From contig OY855903.1 in assembly GCA_963693305.1 (NCBI GenBank), positions 58,739,350 to 58,803,349 on the forward strand: a DNA stretch of 64,000 nucleotides, given 5' to 3'. Positions 1 to 38,456 of the stretch are shown here, one piece after another. The translations under genes were made by a program, and so were the position numbers. The notes beneath the pieces were generated by a model. It worked only from the letters and a program-made list of their open reading frames with translations. It was not told where the DNA came from and did not search any database. Within the stretch, counting starts at the first letter, position 1; each line of letters begins with the position of its first letter. Source of the DNA: Meandrina meandrites. Its lineage: Eukaryota; Cnidaria; Anthozoa; Scleractinia; Meandrinidae.

Positions 1-166
1 CAAATTTTTCATGCATGGTAGCATTGGCTGCTTTTTGCTTTCCATGCTACAAACAACATACTTCTTGATTTTGTTATAATTTCTTTAGAAGCATAAATCA
101 AGTACGTGCAATAGTTGATTAGCTTAATGGCCTATAAATGTTAATGAAACACTTTGGATCCTAAAG

Positions 167-28079
<27,913 letters not shown>

Positions 28080-28582
28080 GAAGGCAGCTTGTGGAGTTTG
28101 TACTCTGATAACTTCCAGTTGTCTCTCCACGAGAGATGTAACTAGGGGCATGATAGAAAAACTGCCATGCAAGTCCTAATATACAGCTATGTTATTTAAC
28201 GTTGTCGGGTTAAAGCGTTGCAAGCCGTCACGATAAGACCAAATGGTGCTCTAGACTAGTTTTTCATTGCCATTTTGCACATGGGTGTTGAGGCAAACTA
28301 CAAGTTTGTACGTTTGCACGTGAAGTATTATTTTGTCGTTTCATGCGACCTTTTTCTGTCGCTTTCCTTTCACTTTTACATCGCTTTGAGTTTGGAAAAT
28401 TCTTTTAATACTTACGGTTCCTTTTTTCTGAATGTCTCGACAAAAAGAATACTTAAAAAATAGCGTCTGCTGTCTGTACATCTCCTAAGAACTCGGCGCG
28501 CATATCAGCCTCTACTTCTACCCATAATACCTTTCAGTTTTGTCGCGTAAGCTTAAAGCTCTGATCCGACAGTGTTAATCGA

Positions 28583-28588
28583 AATAAA
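28583..28588 (+). terminator. Candidate polyadenylation signal AATAAA
   Basis: First canonical AATAAA hexamer noticed after the oxidase stop codon, about 500 nt downstream. The actual cleavage site cannot be seen. Confidence 0.35.
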
Positions 28589-29127
28589 TAGCTGTATTTT
28601 ATAACTGTGCGGTCTTATGACCCACTCTGTGCAAACATAGCACAAGATTAACATGAATATCAGAAGAAACCATTTTATAGATCTTTCCTTCAAGCCAATA
28701 CTGGTTGAATGTAAAGAATACCATACAATTAGACGAAATATACGAAATTCCTCCAAATATATATCCACTTGCTTGTTTAATACTTAGGTTGCAAAGTACT
28801 TTTGTAATACGTATTTTCTTTGAATACACCCCCCCCCCCCCCCCCCCCCCTTCTCCAACCGAACATGAGCCATCAAGAAAGCCTTTTTGAATAAAACTAT
28901 CAACATGTAGTGATTTTATAAAACCAGTAGAAAACATAATTTACAGACTTCTTTCGAACGTTGGGGTCGATCATTGTTGCTGTATTTTAAAAAATTTCTG
29001 ATAAAAAAAAAGAGTACCAGAGCTAACATGACATGTATAACACGTGGTGATACTTGTACAAGATGAAATTCAGGCCTCAAATAATTTTCTCTGAACAGGT
29101 CATTTATTAGTCCACGGCAATTTTGCC

Positions 29128-29432
29128 TCCGGGGAGCTCCTATAGTAAAAGGGCGGGCATGCTCGTCGGAAAATTTGATTGAACCCCCCTATACTGCAGT
29201 CGAATCCTTTCATCTTATCTATAAAGAAATTCTACAGATCATATGCGTGATCGCCGATCTAAACCAACAACTAAGTATTATGGCGTTTTGTTATTTCTTT
29301 GGGTGCGACCAAACAGAAAGGCCTTGATAGGTCAAAACATCACTGTTCATCATTCTGAACACCTTTTTAAGGGAAACAAGCATCCCCCGCCCCTTTCTTA
29401 CGGAACTCCTCCCCCCCCCCCACTCCCCGGGA
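29128..29432. mobile_element. CCCGGGG-ended MITE, copy 2 (diverged)
   Basis: The left end CCGGGGAGCTCCTATAGTAA is followed by GGGCGGGCATGCTCGTCG. The right end has GCATCCCCCGCCCC, then a C tract and CCCCGGG. It lies in the intergenic region after the oxidase gene. Confidence 0.6.
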
Positions 29433-30498
29433 TTTTGGAGTAATCTGTGTGATCGGACAATTAACTTTTTTCATGTTTCTGTTTTAGTTCAATCCACGAA
29501 AAGGGATCTTACATTATGTGTTATGGTTGGCATCGTGAGGCACGCACTTTACGGGGTAGTTTTCAAGTCAGATTGTCCTTGATCAATTTGTCAAGGCAGA
29601 CTTAACTTTCACCTGACGTCAAAATGCCGAATTTATCGAAAAACTCTCAGATATCCGTATGCTTGAAACCAGTTAATATATGTAGACTTCTTACAATAAA
29701 GAGAATAGTATGTAGACCGTTTAGGCAATATCGTACGTGGTGTGATTTTTTCTGTATCTTTCACGGTATATGAAAATAAAAGAAATAACAGATTTTATCA
29801 AGGAATAACATATCAATTTCTGAGTGGGTTGTCGTTTCCGTCACAGAATTATTATATTGGATAGAACACTGAGAAAAGGTTATACCATTAAAGACATTTT
29901 GATTATCAACCTTTTGTCCAGTTGTTCTTTTTGTTGTGAATGGAAAAGAACTGTTAGAGTTGAATGTTTGGGGGGGGGGGGGGGGGGGGGGGGTCTAATC
30001 TATACTTCGCATTCACGGGGCCTTGAAGTAATCCAAACCGCAGGAATCTCCCATGAAACCTGATTCATCCACGTTAACATACACCAGGGAAAGTAACATG
30101 TTATAAGTTCTATTTGTGTGGACATTGCGCTACTTTAAAGCGAGCTTCAGAATTATAATTTGATGCGATTTAGATACATACATATATTAACTTTATTTTT
30201 TCTCGGATATACAGAGTAGATGAAATCTTTGTTTGTTTTTGGCTTGTTATTGTCAATATGTCGAACGACAACCACGCCGTGCCGATCCTCAGAAGCGTCT
30301 ATGGGTCGCCCGAGCTGGGGACTTTTCACAGAAGCAGCGGCAGTAGTAGCAGTAGTCTCTACCACACCAGGCTCCATTTCCGCCACTCCATTCCCCGAAC
30401 AGCGGCCAGTGCGACTGCCACACTTGATGGATGTGAAGTCGTACATAAAGTAGAATTAACGATGAATCAAGTATCCAAGTACCGTAAAAACTCCAGTT

Positions 30499-30610
30499 AT
30501 TAGCCACCCCCCCCCCCCTCGTTATAGGCCCATATTAGCAGCACCCCCCCCCCCGTTATAGGCCTGGTTATAGCCCCCCCCCCCCCCCCTCCCGGTTATA
30601 AGCCCTCTCT
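30499..30610. repeat. C-tract tandem repeat (CCCCC..GTTATAGGCC)
   Basis: Three C tracts of 11-18 nt alternate with GTTATAGGCC or GTTATAAGCC. The same GTTATAAGCCC follows the C tract at 31044-31058. Confidence 0.8.
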
Positions 30611-30741
30611 GCTGGATGAGTATCCTGAACAAGGCTAAATGTTGTTTTATTTTGATTTTGCAACTGCATTTCGATCAACACTGCCGTGGCTCGTTTCAAA
30701 ACGTATTTTTTATTCCGCTTACAAGTCCATCCGTTTTTAAG

Positions 30742-31060
30742 CCCCGGGGGGGGGGGGGGGGACTCCCTTATGAAATGGACGGGGATGCTCGTCGAAAATT
30801 TTGAATTTACCCCCTAAAAGAGACCAATCTGGGTGTGGCCGAACGTTATGCAGACCCCTAAAAGAGTAAATATAACGAATCAAAATTATTTCTTTCTTGT
30901 TATTTCTTCGCGTGCAACCCTAAACGAGACCTTGACGGCTAAAAATAATGACATTTTGCCCAGAACACCCTAAGCGAGACCAAAATCCGAAATTTACACC
31001 CCTAAGCGAGACGACGAGCATCCCCGTCCATTTCATATGGGAGTCCCCCCCCCCCCCGGG
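30742..31060. mobile_element. CCCGGGG-ended MITE, copy 3
   Basis: Ends carry long G and C tracts with GACTCCCTTATGAAATGGAC on the left and GTCCATTTCATATGGGAGTC on the right, an almost perfect inverted pair. The interior repeats 'aagcgagac' and 'aaaagagacc' strings. Confidence 0.75.
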
Positions 31061-31324
31061 TTATAAGCCCATCCAAAGTTGTATAAGCCCAGGGAGTCCA
31101 GGGCTTTAACCGGAATTTGACGGTTTCCCATTTACCCATAATTGGTTTGAGACACCCTCGATGAACTTTGGCATGTAACCAGGACAGTGGAATTTTGATA
31201 CAAACATACATAAGAAGAGATCGAGAGAAACATGCAAGCAAAAAGTTACACAGCGAATTAAATATCCCCTGCACGTTCTAACGTGACTTTACGTCTAGCG
31301 ACAGAGCATGGAGGAAAATTCAGG

Positions 31325-31428
31325 TCTACCGAACACAAACCCTCCTAGTGACAGGGAGAAGGATTTGAACCCGGACCTCTGGATTACAAGTCCAGCGCGC
31401 TAAACACTGGGCCATGTCTCCTCATCAT
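31325..31428 (-). mobile_element. tRNA-like SINE fragment
   Basis: Minus strand GACATGGCCCAGTGTTTAGC (box A) and CCGGGTTCAAATCC (box B), with 'gcgctggacttgtaatcca' between. No acceptor-stem complement follows, so it is called a SINE head. Confidence 0.6.
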
Positions 31429-31704
31429 AAAGATGCGTAGCCTGCGAGCAGGCTCTCCGACTTTTTTCGCTTGGAGAGCCTGCTCGCTGGCCAAAAGATG
31501 CGTTGTTCTACCGTCAGCCGTGAGTGACTAATCATAAGTCGCGAGTATAAAGATATCATGTTTAAACTGCAGGTGCAGTGCTGTTGTTGCAATTGAATCA
31601 ATTGCAATTATAGGGCTCTCGTGAGGGCCTCGACCGGTTTGGAAGGGCCCCGTGATATTTATCAAAATAGACTAGCTTAGACTGCCTACTGAATGCCTTT
31701 TTCG

Positions 31705-34418
31705 CGTTATTAAACAGATGCAGAGAGACGGAAATGGAAATTATTTTATTGCTCATTGCATTAAGACTGTTACAACGGATACAAATGTGCCCAGATTTGG
31801 TTTTACATTCTCTAACTCATTAATAGTTCATCTGGTTAACACAAAGGAAATCAGAACCGTGACGGTGGTTTGAAATCTGATCTTAATTAGCATAGATTTT
31901 TAAAATTTTATTTCTCCGTTTTCTCCGTAGTTTTAGTTTCGATTGAGAAGATATATCAAACACTTGTGAGAGTGTATCATCACATTTCCAAACACCTCGA
32001 AGTTCGTCAAAAATAATCCCCTACGCGTCGTATTTTCAACTCTCTACATGGTGTTTGGAAATGTGATGAAACACTCTTCCTTGTGTTTCATAAATTACAT
32101 GAAATACGGCATGGTTAAGGTACCACTACAGAGACACATGGTGTCGTTTCTTGTTGTTGCACGGTTATATATTTCGGTGCGGCATAAGTTATTGGTTAAA
32201 AATGTCCTGTACATATTCTTTATTGAATGACTGTGAAATACAGTACTCCAACAAATCTGTCAATTGACACTTTGCTACATACACATGTGGATAACTCGCC
32301 AAAATTTAGTCTAGCTCATTGTTGACTAGCCTAACAAGGGTCTAACAAACTATATCAACATTGATTTTAGCAATAACAGTGATTCCTATTGCTAATTTTC
32401 TTCGGTATACTAAGTTCTCACCTATTATTTTTTATATGGAGTAACCCGCCAACATTGACCTATAATGCATGTGTAAAATGTTTCTGTCTTTCAGTTCAAC
32501 TTATCTCAGAGTCCACCAAAAAAATTACGTTATGATGAAACACTTATAAAACAGAAAAACAGTTGATCAACTTTTTTACTTCTGGATTAGAAAACTTTAG
32601 ACGGTTTCCGCAGAAAGTTCGAGCAATAAGTGCAAAAATTATTTACCAAAAGTCTACTCAAAGAATGGCATCATTTTGTATACTATTTGAAACATCTCAC
32701 TGTAATTCATTTCTATAAGTGACCCCGCGGCTAAATTCTAAAGCATTCTTGAGAAACTTGAACTGATGCGAAACATTAACATGCTACAAATTTTTTTGGT
32801 ATCTTTATTTTTGCCTTTGCTGTTCGATTGTTCAGCGGAAACCATTTTAATTGGCTTTCGAACAATTTTCTACATCAAGCAATAACCTGTGTTGTTCATA
32901 TCTTTCAAATCTTGTTAAAAAATATTAATGCACAAGATTGCTATCCCAAAGTCCAAATTTACCTATGAAAAAACACAGGTACTGGCAGCGATGGACCAAT
33001 TGTGCACACATCAGTGGTGGATCCTGACCTTCACCTCACTAGGGGGGGGGGGGGGGGGGGGGGGAGGCACTTTTGAAGGCTTGACTATCAATGTTAAAAT
33101 CTGCAAAGATAATTCTGGCAGTCCAAAGGAAATTTGCTATTTCCCAAAAAATTAGGGGGGAGACGGCTCCACCCCTTGATCTGCCACTGCACATTGTTCT
33201 TAGAGACAATTATTTCGATATTTGCCCAACAAAACAAATATTGCATGGTTTGGACTGCAATCCTGTGAGTAATAGTCAACACTTCTCTGCAGCTCATTAG
33301 CTATTAGCTCAAAGAAAACTCAGGCCCATGGTCTAACTGCCAAAGAGAAAGTAATGGCAGAACCTATCAGACTCACAGATTTCCAACTGAACATGGCTGG
33401 GTTCTACTTTAATAAGGGAAAAAAGCTACTGACAATATGCTAACACAAAACAATAAAGGCTCTAGATTTCAAAATTTTCTGGGGGCAAAATTTTCCCAGA
33501 CCCCCCTAGCAGCTCGTGCCTCTGGCGCTCGCATGCCCCCACACTAATTTTACCCTTGCTACGGCACTGTTTGATAGCTTATGACAGAAATTTTCTGGGC
33601 AATTTTAGTAATGATGCGCTAAGGTGTGAACACTTAAAGCTATCTGGAATAATGGCAACTTCATGCCATTTATTGCGTTTCACATCAAAACAATCCACCG
33701 TTTGCATGAATGTTTGTTCATTTTTTCCTCCAAACAAGTATATCAGGTCATCCATACTTACAATGCCACAGGCAGCACGCGGAAAAGCAGGACTGGAGAC
33801 CAGGCTCCACTCATTTGTTCTTGGGTCGAACATTTCACAGGAGGATTCTGTGGTCATTGAATCTGACATGCCACTGTATCCCCCGACAACAACAATTTTA
33901 TCACAGGCTGTGGCTGCAGCAGCAAATCTGCGCGGCTTTGATATACTTGGAATCCTCCTCCATTGGTTTGTTGAGGGGTTATAACACTCCACACTGTTAT
34001 GACCTGCAATGACATAGATTTGTTTTTGAAGCACAACTGCACAATGACCAGCACGACCAGTTTTCATTGGAGCCACTTCCTTCCATTCATTAGAAACAGG
34101 ATTGTAGATTTGTGCCTTTTGCATATTTTGCTCACCTCCCATGACGTACAGTACTTCATTGAATGTGGTCACTGAACTGTTTTTATACTTGTTAATTAAT
34201 GGCAAAAAACCTTGATCATTTACACAGTTCCACTTATTTTGTTTGGGGTTAAAAGAGACTATCTTGTGATAATAACCACTGTTATACAAGTACGCCACAT
34301 ATAAGAGTCCACCGCACACTGCACCATCATGATTGCTACACGAATTAGGCATTTTGGCTAAGTTAAGCCATTTCTTAGTTGACAGCACAAAACAGTGAGT
34401 GTTGTCAGATAGTTCATT
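31705..34418. repeat. Segmental duplication, copy A
   Basis: This segment matches 35885-38456 in the same orientation: 'agagagacggaaatgg' near 31718 pairs with the same string near 35886, and the match runs through the non-coding flank into the Kelch coding part. Copy A holds extra sequence at about 32770-33165 with a 20-nt G tract. The match ends near 34418, inside the Kelch frame. Confidence 0.85.
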
Positions 34419-34991
34419 GTTGAAATCCAAAACGCTTTCGTTTTGGCCCCCGCCCGGCGAAACGCGATACAAAGCGTTTGGGATTTCTTCGTTCGCTTTT
34501 TGCGTACAAAGATCGTCTCCGTTGCAGGCGTATAGAGAGACTTCGATACGCGTACAGCCACGTTTTTGCACATCTGGGTGTAGAAAGGTTTTGCGAAGGT
34601 GTTCGTTGGGGCAATCGACAGCTTCCATATTCGAAACTATCTTGTTGTATATTTTTGTTCGAACTGTGTTGCCTTTTTCGTTTCTACAAACCCAGGTACA
34701 AACGTGTTTCCCAACGCTATCGGTGTTGTCTAGAATTGTTGGATTCTTTGCTTGTATTGCAGACACAAAATCGCCTTGCGAATGGAACCCCTCGAAGCAG
34801 AGATAGCGCACAAGCCTTTCTCGATCTAGTACTCCAGAGAAATCCTGTGTGTAGTCGATAGAGTAGATGCCGTAGCCATTGGCCAACAACTGCCTTTCGA
34901 AAGCTGAAAGAGAAGATTGGAGCTCGTCTATGGGGATTTCGGAAACGTCGACCTTCGCCACAAAGAACCCGACTATCTTGTCCCTATCGTA
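33579..34991 (-). CDS. Chimeric frame: Rep-like segment fused to a truncated Kelch propeller
   Basis: An open frame runs from just after a TGA at 34992-34994 to the stop at 33579. From about 34418 to the stop it is a close copy of the Kelch half of the gene at 37598-39334, starting at SDNTHCFVLSTKKW; no BTB or BACK is present. The upstream part (34420-34991) is unrelated and carries SIDYTQDFSG, VRTKIYNK and TRIEVSLY, spaced like the D.DF, Y.K and R.E motifs of some rolling-circle replication initiators. The furthest-upstream codon usable as a start after the TGA is GTG at 34961; the first in-frame ATG is at 34628. Compared with the intact gene, the Kelch part has several amino-acid changes and at least three indels, all in frame, which hints that the frame is or was used. 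It may equally be a young pseudogene. Confidence 0.55.
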   Translation of the reverse strand, partial: YDRDKIVGFFVAKVDVSEIPIDELQSSLSAFERQLLANGYGIYSIDYTQDFSGVLDRERLVRYLCFEGFHSQGDFVSAIQAKNPTILDNTDSVGKHVCTWVCRNEKGNTVRTKIYNKIVSNMEAVDCPNEHLRKTFLHPDVQKRGCTRIEVSLYACNGDDLCTQKANEEIPNALYRVSPGGGQNESVLDFNNELSDNTHCFVLSTKKWLNLAKMPNSCSNHDGAVCGGLLYVAYLYNSGYYHKIVSFNPKQNKWNCVNDQGFLPLINKYKNSSVTTFNEVLYVMGGEQNMQKAQIYNPVSNEWKEVAPMKTGRAGHCAVVLQKQIYVIAGHNSVECYNPSTNQWRRIPSISKPRRFAAAATACDKIVVVGGYSGMSDSMTTESSCEMFDPRTNEWSLVSSPAFPRAACGIVSMDDLIYLFGGKNEQTFMQTVDCFDVKRNKWHEVAIIPDSFKCSHLSASLLKLPRKFLS

Positions 34992-35468
34992 TCAGTTTCT
35001 TCCCACTTCTTCCTTGCTTTGTAGTTTGTATATTTTTCTATGTTTTCTATCGTTGCACAGATGGTACTGCCTATTTTGTTTTTCGCGGAAATGGTGTGGG
35101 TTTAGGGTTTGTATATAGCTCCTTTTGTCCCCGTTGGGTGCGGTTCCCATACTCTCTTGCACTGCAATTCCGATCTTTGCAACTACAACTTTGGCAGAAC
35201 CTTTGTATCCTGTTGTACAAGAAAGGCGCCCTTTCCGGAAAACACAATCTTCGCGTTGTAGATAGCCAAACACATATACATCGTCTACAAACGCTGGAAG
35301 CCCATCTAGCGGCCGCAAATGTGTGTGGCCAAGATGCCCTTCTAAATAGTCTACTTTGGATATGTCCGGCAATAGGTTGCTTCCGTGTGCATTTTCTAGA
35401 AGTAGATGGGAAGCTACCGATTTTTCGACCCGTAGGCCCATACTTCCGAACGTTTTTCGTACTGCCAT
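34420..35468 (-). pseudogene. Interrupted ORF of a Rep-like protein, possibly from a virus or mobile element
   Basis: One frame runs from ATG at 35468 through about 158 codons to a TGA at 34992-34994, then continues in the same frame through the Rep-like motifs to the Kelch junction near 34418. The single nonsense codon and the loss of its own C-terminus mark it as broken. The N-terminal half is not recognised. The C-terminal half has SIDYTQDFSG, a basic VRTKIYNK stretch and TRIEVSLY. The resemblance to rolling-circle replication initiators is a pattern-level inference, not a confirmed homology. It sits exactly in the spacer between the two copies of a tandem segmental duplication, next to a pair of 80-bp direct repeats. 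Confidence 0.4.
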
Positions 35469-35534
35469 TTGGTTGCTATGTTGTTTGTACAACTATGTAG
35501 TAGCTGTATATAGTTTCGGCTACACATTTCTCTA

Positions 35535-35803
35535 ATTGGAAATTTTTGCTACACCCCCTTGCATGCGAAAAAAGTAGTCGAAACTGTGGTAGCCCTGACG
35601 AAAAATGTGCTGTCATATTGGATGCACTTTCGACAACCGAAAATGTGTTCTCTCCAAAAAACAAATACCAGCAGATCCTAGACCCAAAAATGGTTGTCGA
35701 AAAAAAAATGTGCGCTCCTGTAGTTGGAAATTTTTGCTACATCCCTGGCATGCGAAAAAAGTAGCTGAAACTGTGGTAGCCCTGACGAAAAATGCGCTGT
35801 CAT
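35535..35803. repeat. Pair of about 80-bp direct repeats beside the Rep-like ORF
   Basis: The repeats at 35535-35618 and 35724-35803 start with 'ttggaaatttttgctaca', share 'gcatgcgaaaaaagtag' and 'ctgtggtagccctgacg' and end in 'gctgtcat', with a 189-bp offset. They lie just upstream of the broken Rep-like frame and could be part of the same element. Confidence 0.75.
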
Positions 35804-35884
35804 GAGAAAATAGCTTTGTTAGATAACATGAATCTTTTTGTACACTCGCTGGCCCAGAACCAGTATTTTATATGTGTGTGATGA

Positions 35885-38456
35885 AGAGAGACGGAAATGG
35901 AAATTATTTTTTGGCTCATTGCATTAGGACTGTTACAACGGATACGAATGTACCCAGATTTGGTTTTACATTCTCAAAGTCATAATAATTCTGTTAACGC
36001 AAAGGAAATCAGAACCGTGACGGTGGTTTAAAATCTGATCTTAATTAGCATAGCTCAGTTTTTAAGATTTTATCTGTTTCGACTCTGTTTTCTCCGTAGT
36101 TTTAGTTTCGATTGAGATGACATATCAAACACTCGTGACAGTGTTTTATCACATGTCCAAACACCTCGAAGTTCGTCAAAAATACTCCGCTGCGCGTCGT
36201 ATTTTCAACTCTCTTCTCGGTATTTGGAAATGTAATGAACACTCTCCCTTGTGTTTAATATATTACATGAAATACGGCATGGTAATTAAGGTACCACTAC
36301 AGAGACACATGGTGTCGTTTCTTGTTGTTGCTCGGCTTTGTATTTCGGTATGGCATAAGTAATTGTTAAAAATGTCTTCTACATATTCTTTATTGAATGA
36401 CTGTGAAGTACAGTACCCCCGAAAAATGTGTCAATTAACACTTTGCTACATACATATATGGATAACTTGCCAAAATTTAGTCTAGCTTATTGTTGACTAG
36501 GTCTAACAAACTATATCAACATTGATTTTAGCAATAACAGTGATTTCTATTGCTAATTTTCTTCGGTATACTAAGTTCGCACCTATTATTTTTTATGTGG
36601 AGTAAACCCCGCCAACATTAACCTATAAAGCCTGTTAAAATGTTTCTGTCTTTCAGCTCAACTAATCTCAGACTCCACCAAAAAAATTACGTTATGTTGA
36701 AACACTAATACAAGAGAAAAAAACCCTTGATCAACTTTTTTACTACTGGATTAGAAAACTTAAGACGGTTTCCGCTGAAAGTTCGACCAAAAATCTACTC
36801 AAAGAACGGTAACGTTTTGTATACTATTTGAAACAACTCACTGTAATTCACTTTTATAAATGACCCCGTGGTTAAATTCCAGAGCATTCTCGAGAAACTT
36901 GATGTCAAGCCTAGATCTGCCACTGCACATTGTTGTTGAGACAATTATTTGTGATATTTGGCCTCACAAAACAAATTAAAGCATGTTTTGGACTTCAATC
37001 CTAGTAAGTAAGTAAGTACTTTATTTAAACACATATCACCAATGAGCCAGGGGCTCGTTTAAAAGTGAACGTGTATTCTAAAAATTACAATGTAAAAAAT
37101 TCAAATATGATCATCTATTAAAAAAAATACAAAAATTAAGACTATAAAATTTAAAATTGAGAAACTAGACTATAAAATTTAAAAACTATGTAGACAATAA
37201 AATTTAAAAATGTAAACTATTCGACACAAAGATTACAGCAACAGTTGGCCTCGGTGGTCAGGTTAACATTGTTCAGTAAATTTTTAAAAATTCTAAGAGA
37301 GGATGCTCCTCTTATAGTCAACTTTAGAACTTAATCAACTTCTCGGACAAATTTAGACTACTTGCTCATTTCTGTGAGTAATAGTCAACTTATCTGTAGC
37401 TCATTGGCTATTTGTGCAAAGAAAACACAGCCTCATGGTCTAACTGTCAAAAAGAAAGTAATGGCAGAACCTATCAGACCCAGAATCCAGACTTCCAACT
37501 GAACAGGGCTGAGTTTCTACTATAATAAGGAAAATAAAAGGCTACTGACAACATGATAACACAAAACAATATCGTTGCTGTGGAGGTGTATGATAGCTTA
37601 TGACAGAAATTTTGTGGGCAATTTTAGTAATGATGCGCTAAGGTGTGAACACTTATAGCTATCTGGAATAATGGCAACTTCATGCCATTTATTGCGTTTC
37701 ACATCAAAACAATCCACCGTTTGCATGAAGTTTTGTTCATTTTTTCCTCCAAACAAGTATATCAGGTCATCCATACTTACAATGCCACAGGCAGCACGTG
37801 GAAAACTAGGACTGGAGACCAGGCTCCACTCATTTGTTCTTGGGTCGAACATTTCACAGGAGGCTTCTGTGGTCATTGAATCTGACATGTCACTGTATCC
37901 CCCGACAACAACAATTTTCCCACTATGTGTGGCCGCAGCAGCCAGCCTGCGGGGCTTTGACATATTTGTAATCCTCCTCCATCGGTTTGTTGAGGGGTTA
38001 TAACACTCCACACTATTAAGACAAACCGTACCATTGTGACCTGCAATGACATAGATTTGTTTTTGCAGTACAACTGCACAGTGACCAGCACGTCCAGTTT
38101 TCATTGGAGCCACTTCCTTCCACTCATTAGAAACAGGATTGTAGATTTGTGCCTTTTGCATATTTTGCTCACCTCCCATGATGTACAGTACTTCATTGAA
38201 AGTGGTCACTGAACTGTTTTTATACTTGTTAGGGAAATCAATATATTGGCAATCAGTTAAACAGTTCCACTTATTTTGTTTGGGGTTAAAAGAAACTATC
38301 TTGTGATTTAAAATGTCACGTATGTATGCCACATACAAGAGTCCACCGCACACTGCAGCATCATGATTGCTGCAAGAATCAGGTATTTTGGCTAAGTTCA
38401 GCCATTTCTTAGTTGACAACACAAAACAGCTAGTGTTGTCAGATGGTTTGTTGTTC
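35885..38456. repeat. Segmental duplication, copy B (attached to the intact Kelch gene)
   Basis: Partner of 31705-34418. Copy B carries a private insertion at about 37003-37372 that begins with a short 'agta' repeat and 'ctttatttaaac', flanked by sequence continuous in copy A. The BTB-BACK half (38456-39334) is outside the duplicated unit. Confidence 0.85.

Larger units (their letters stand above)
28080..33578. other. Intergenic region between the oxidase and the Kelch cluster
   Basis: Contains two CCCGGGG-ended MITEs, C-tract repeats, a SINE fragment and most of segmental-duplication copy A. A GC-richer patch at 30220-30453 has overlapping open frames on both strands but no recognisable product. 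Confidence 0.7.

Noticed and set aside
33556..35500. Plus-strand frames opposite the Kelch and Rep-like frames
   Set aside because: The minus strand carries clear Kelch homology and the longer frame; the plus frames have no recognisable motifs.
32048..36362. Possible conserved small protein in both duplication copies (32048-32230 and 36117-36362)
   Set aside because: They share a stretch because the DNA is duplicated, but a 1-nt indel shifts the upstream frame between copies, so coding is not conserved.
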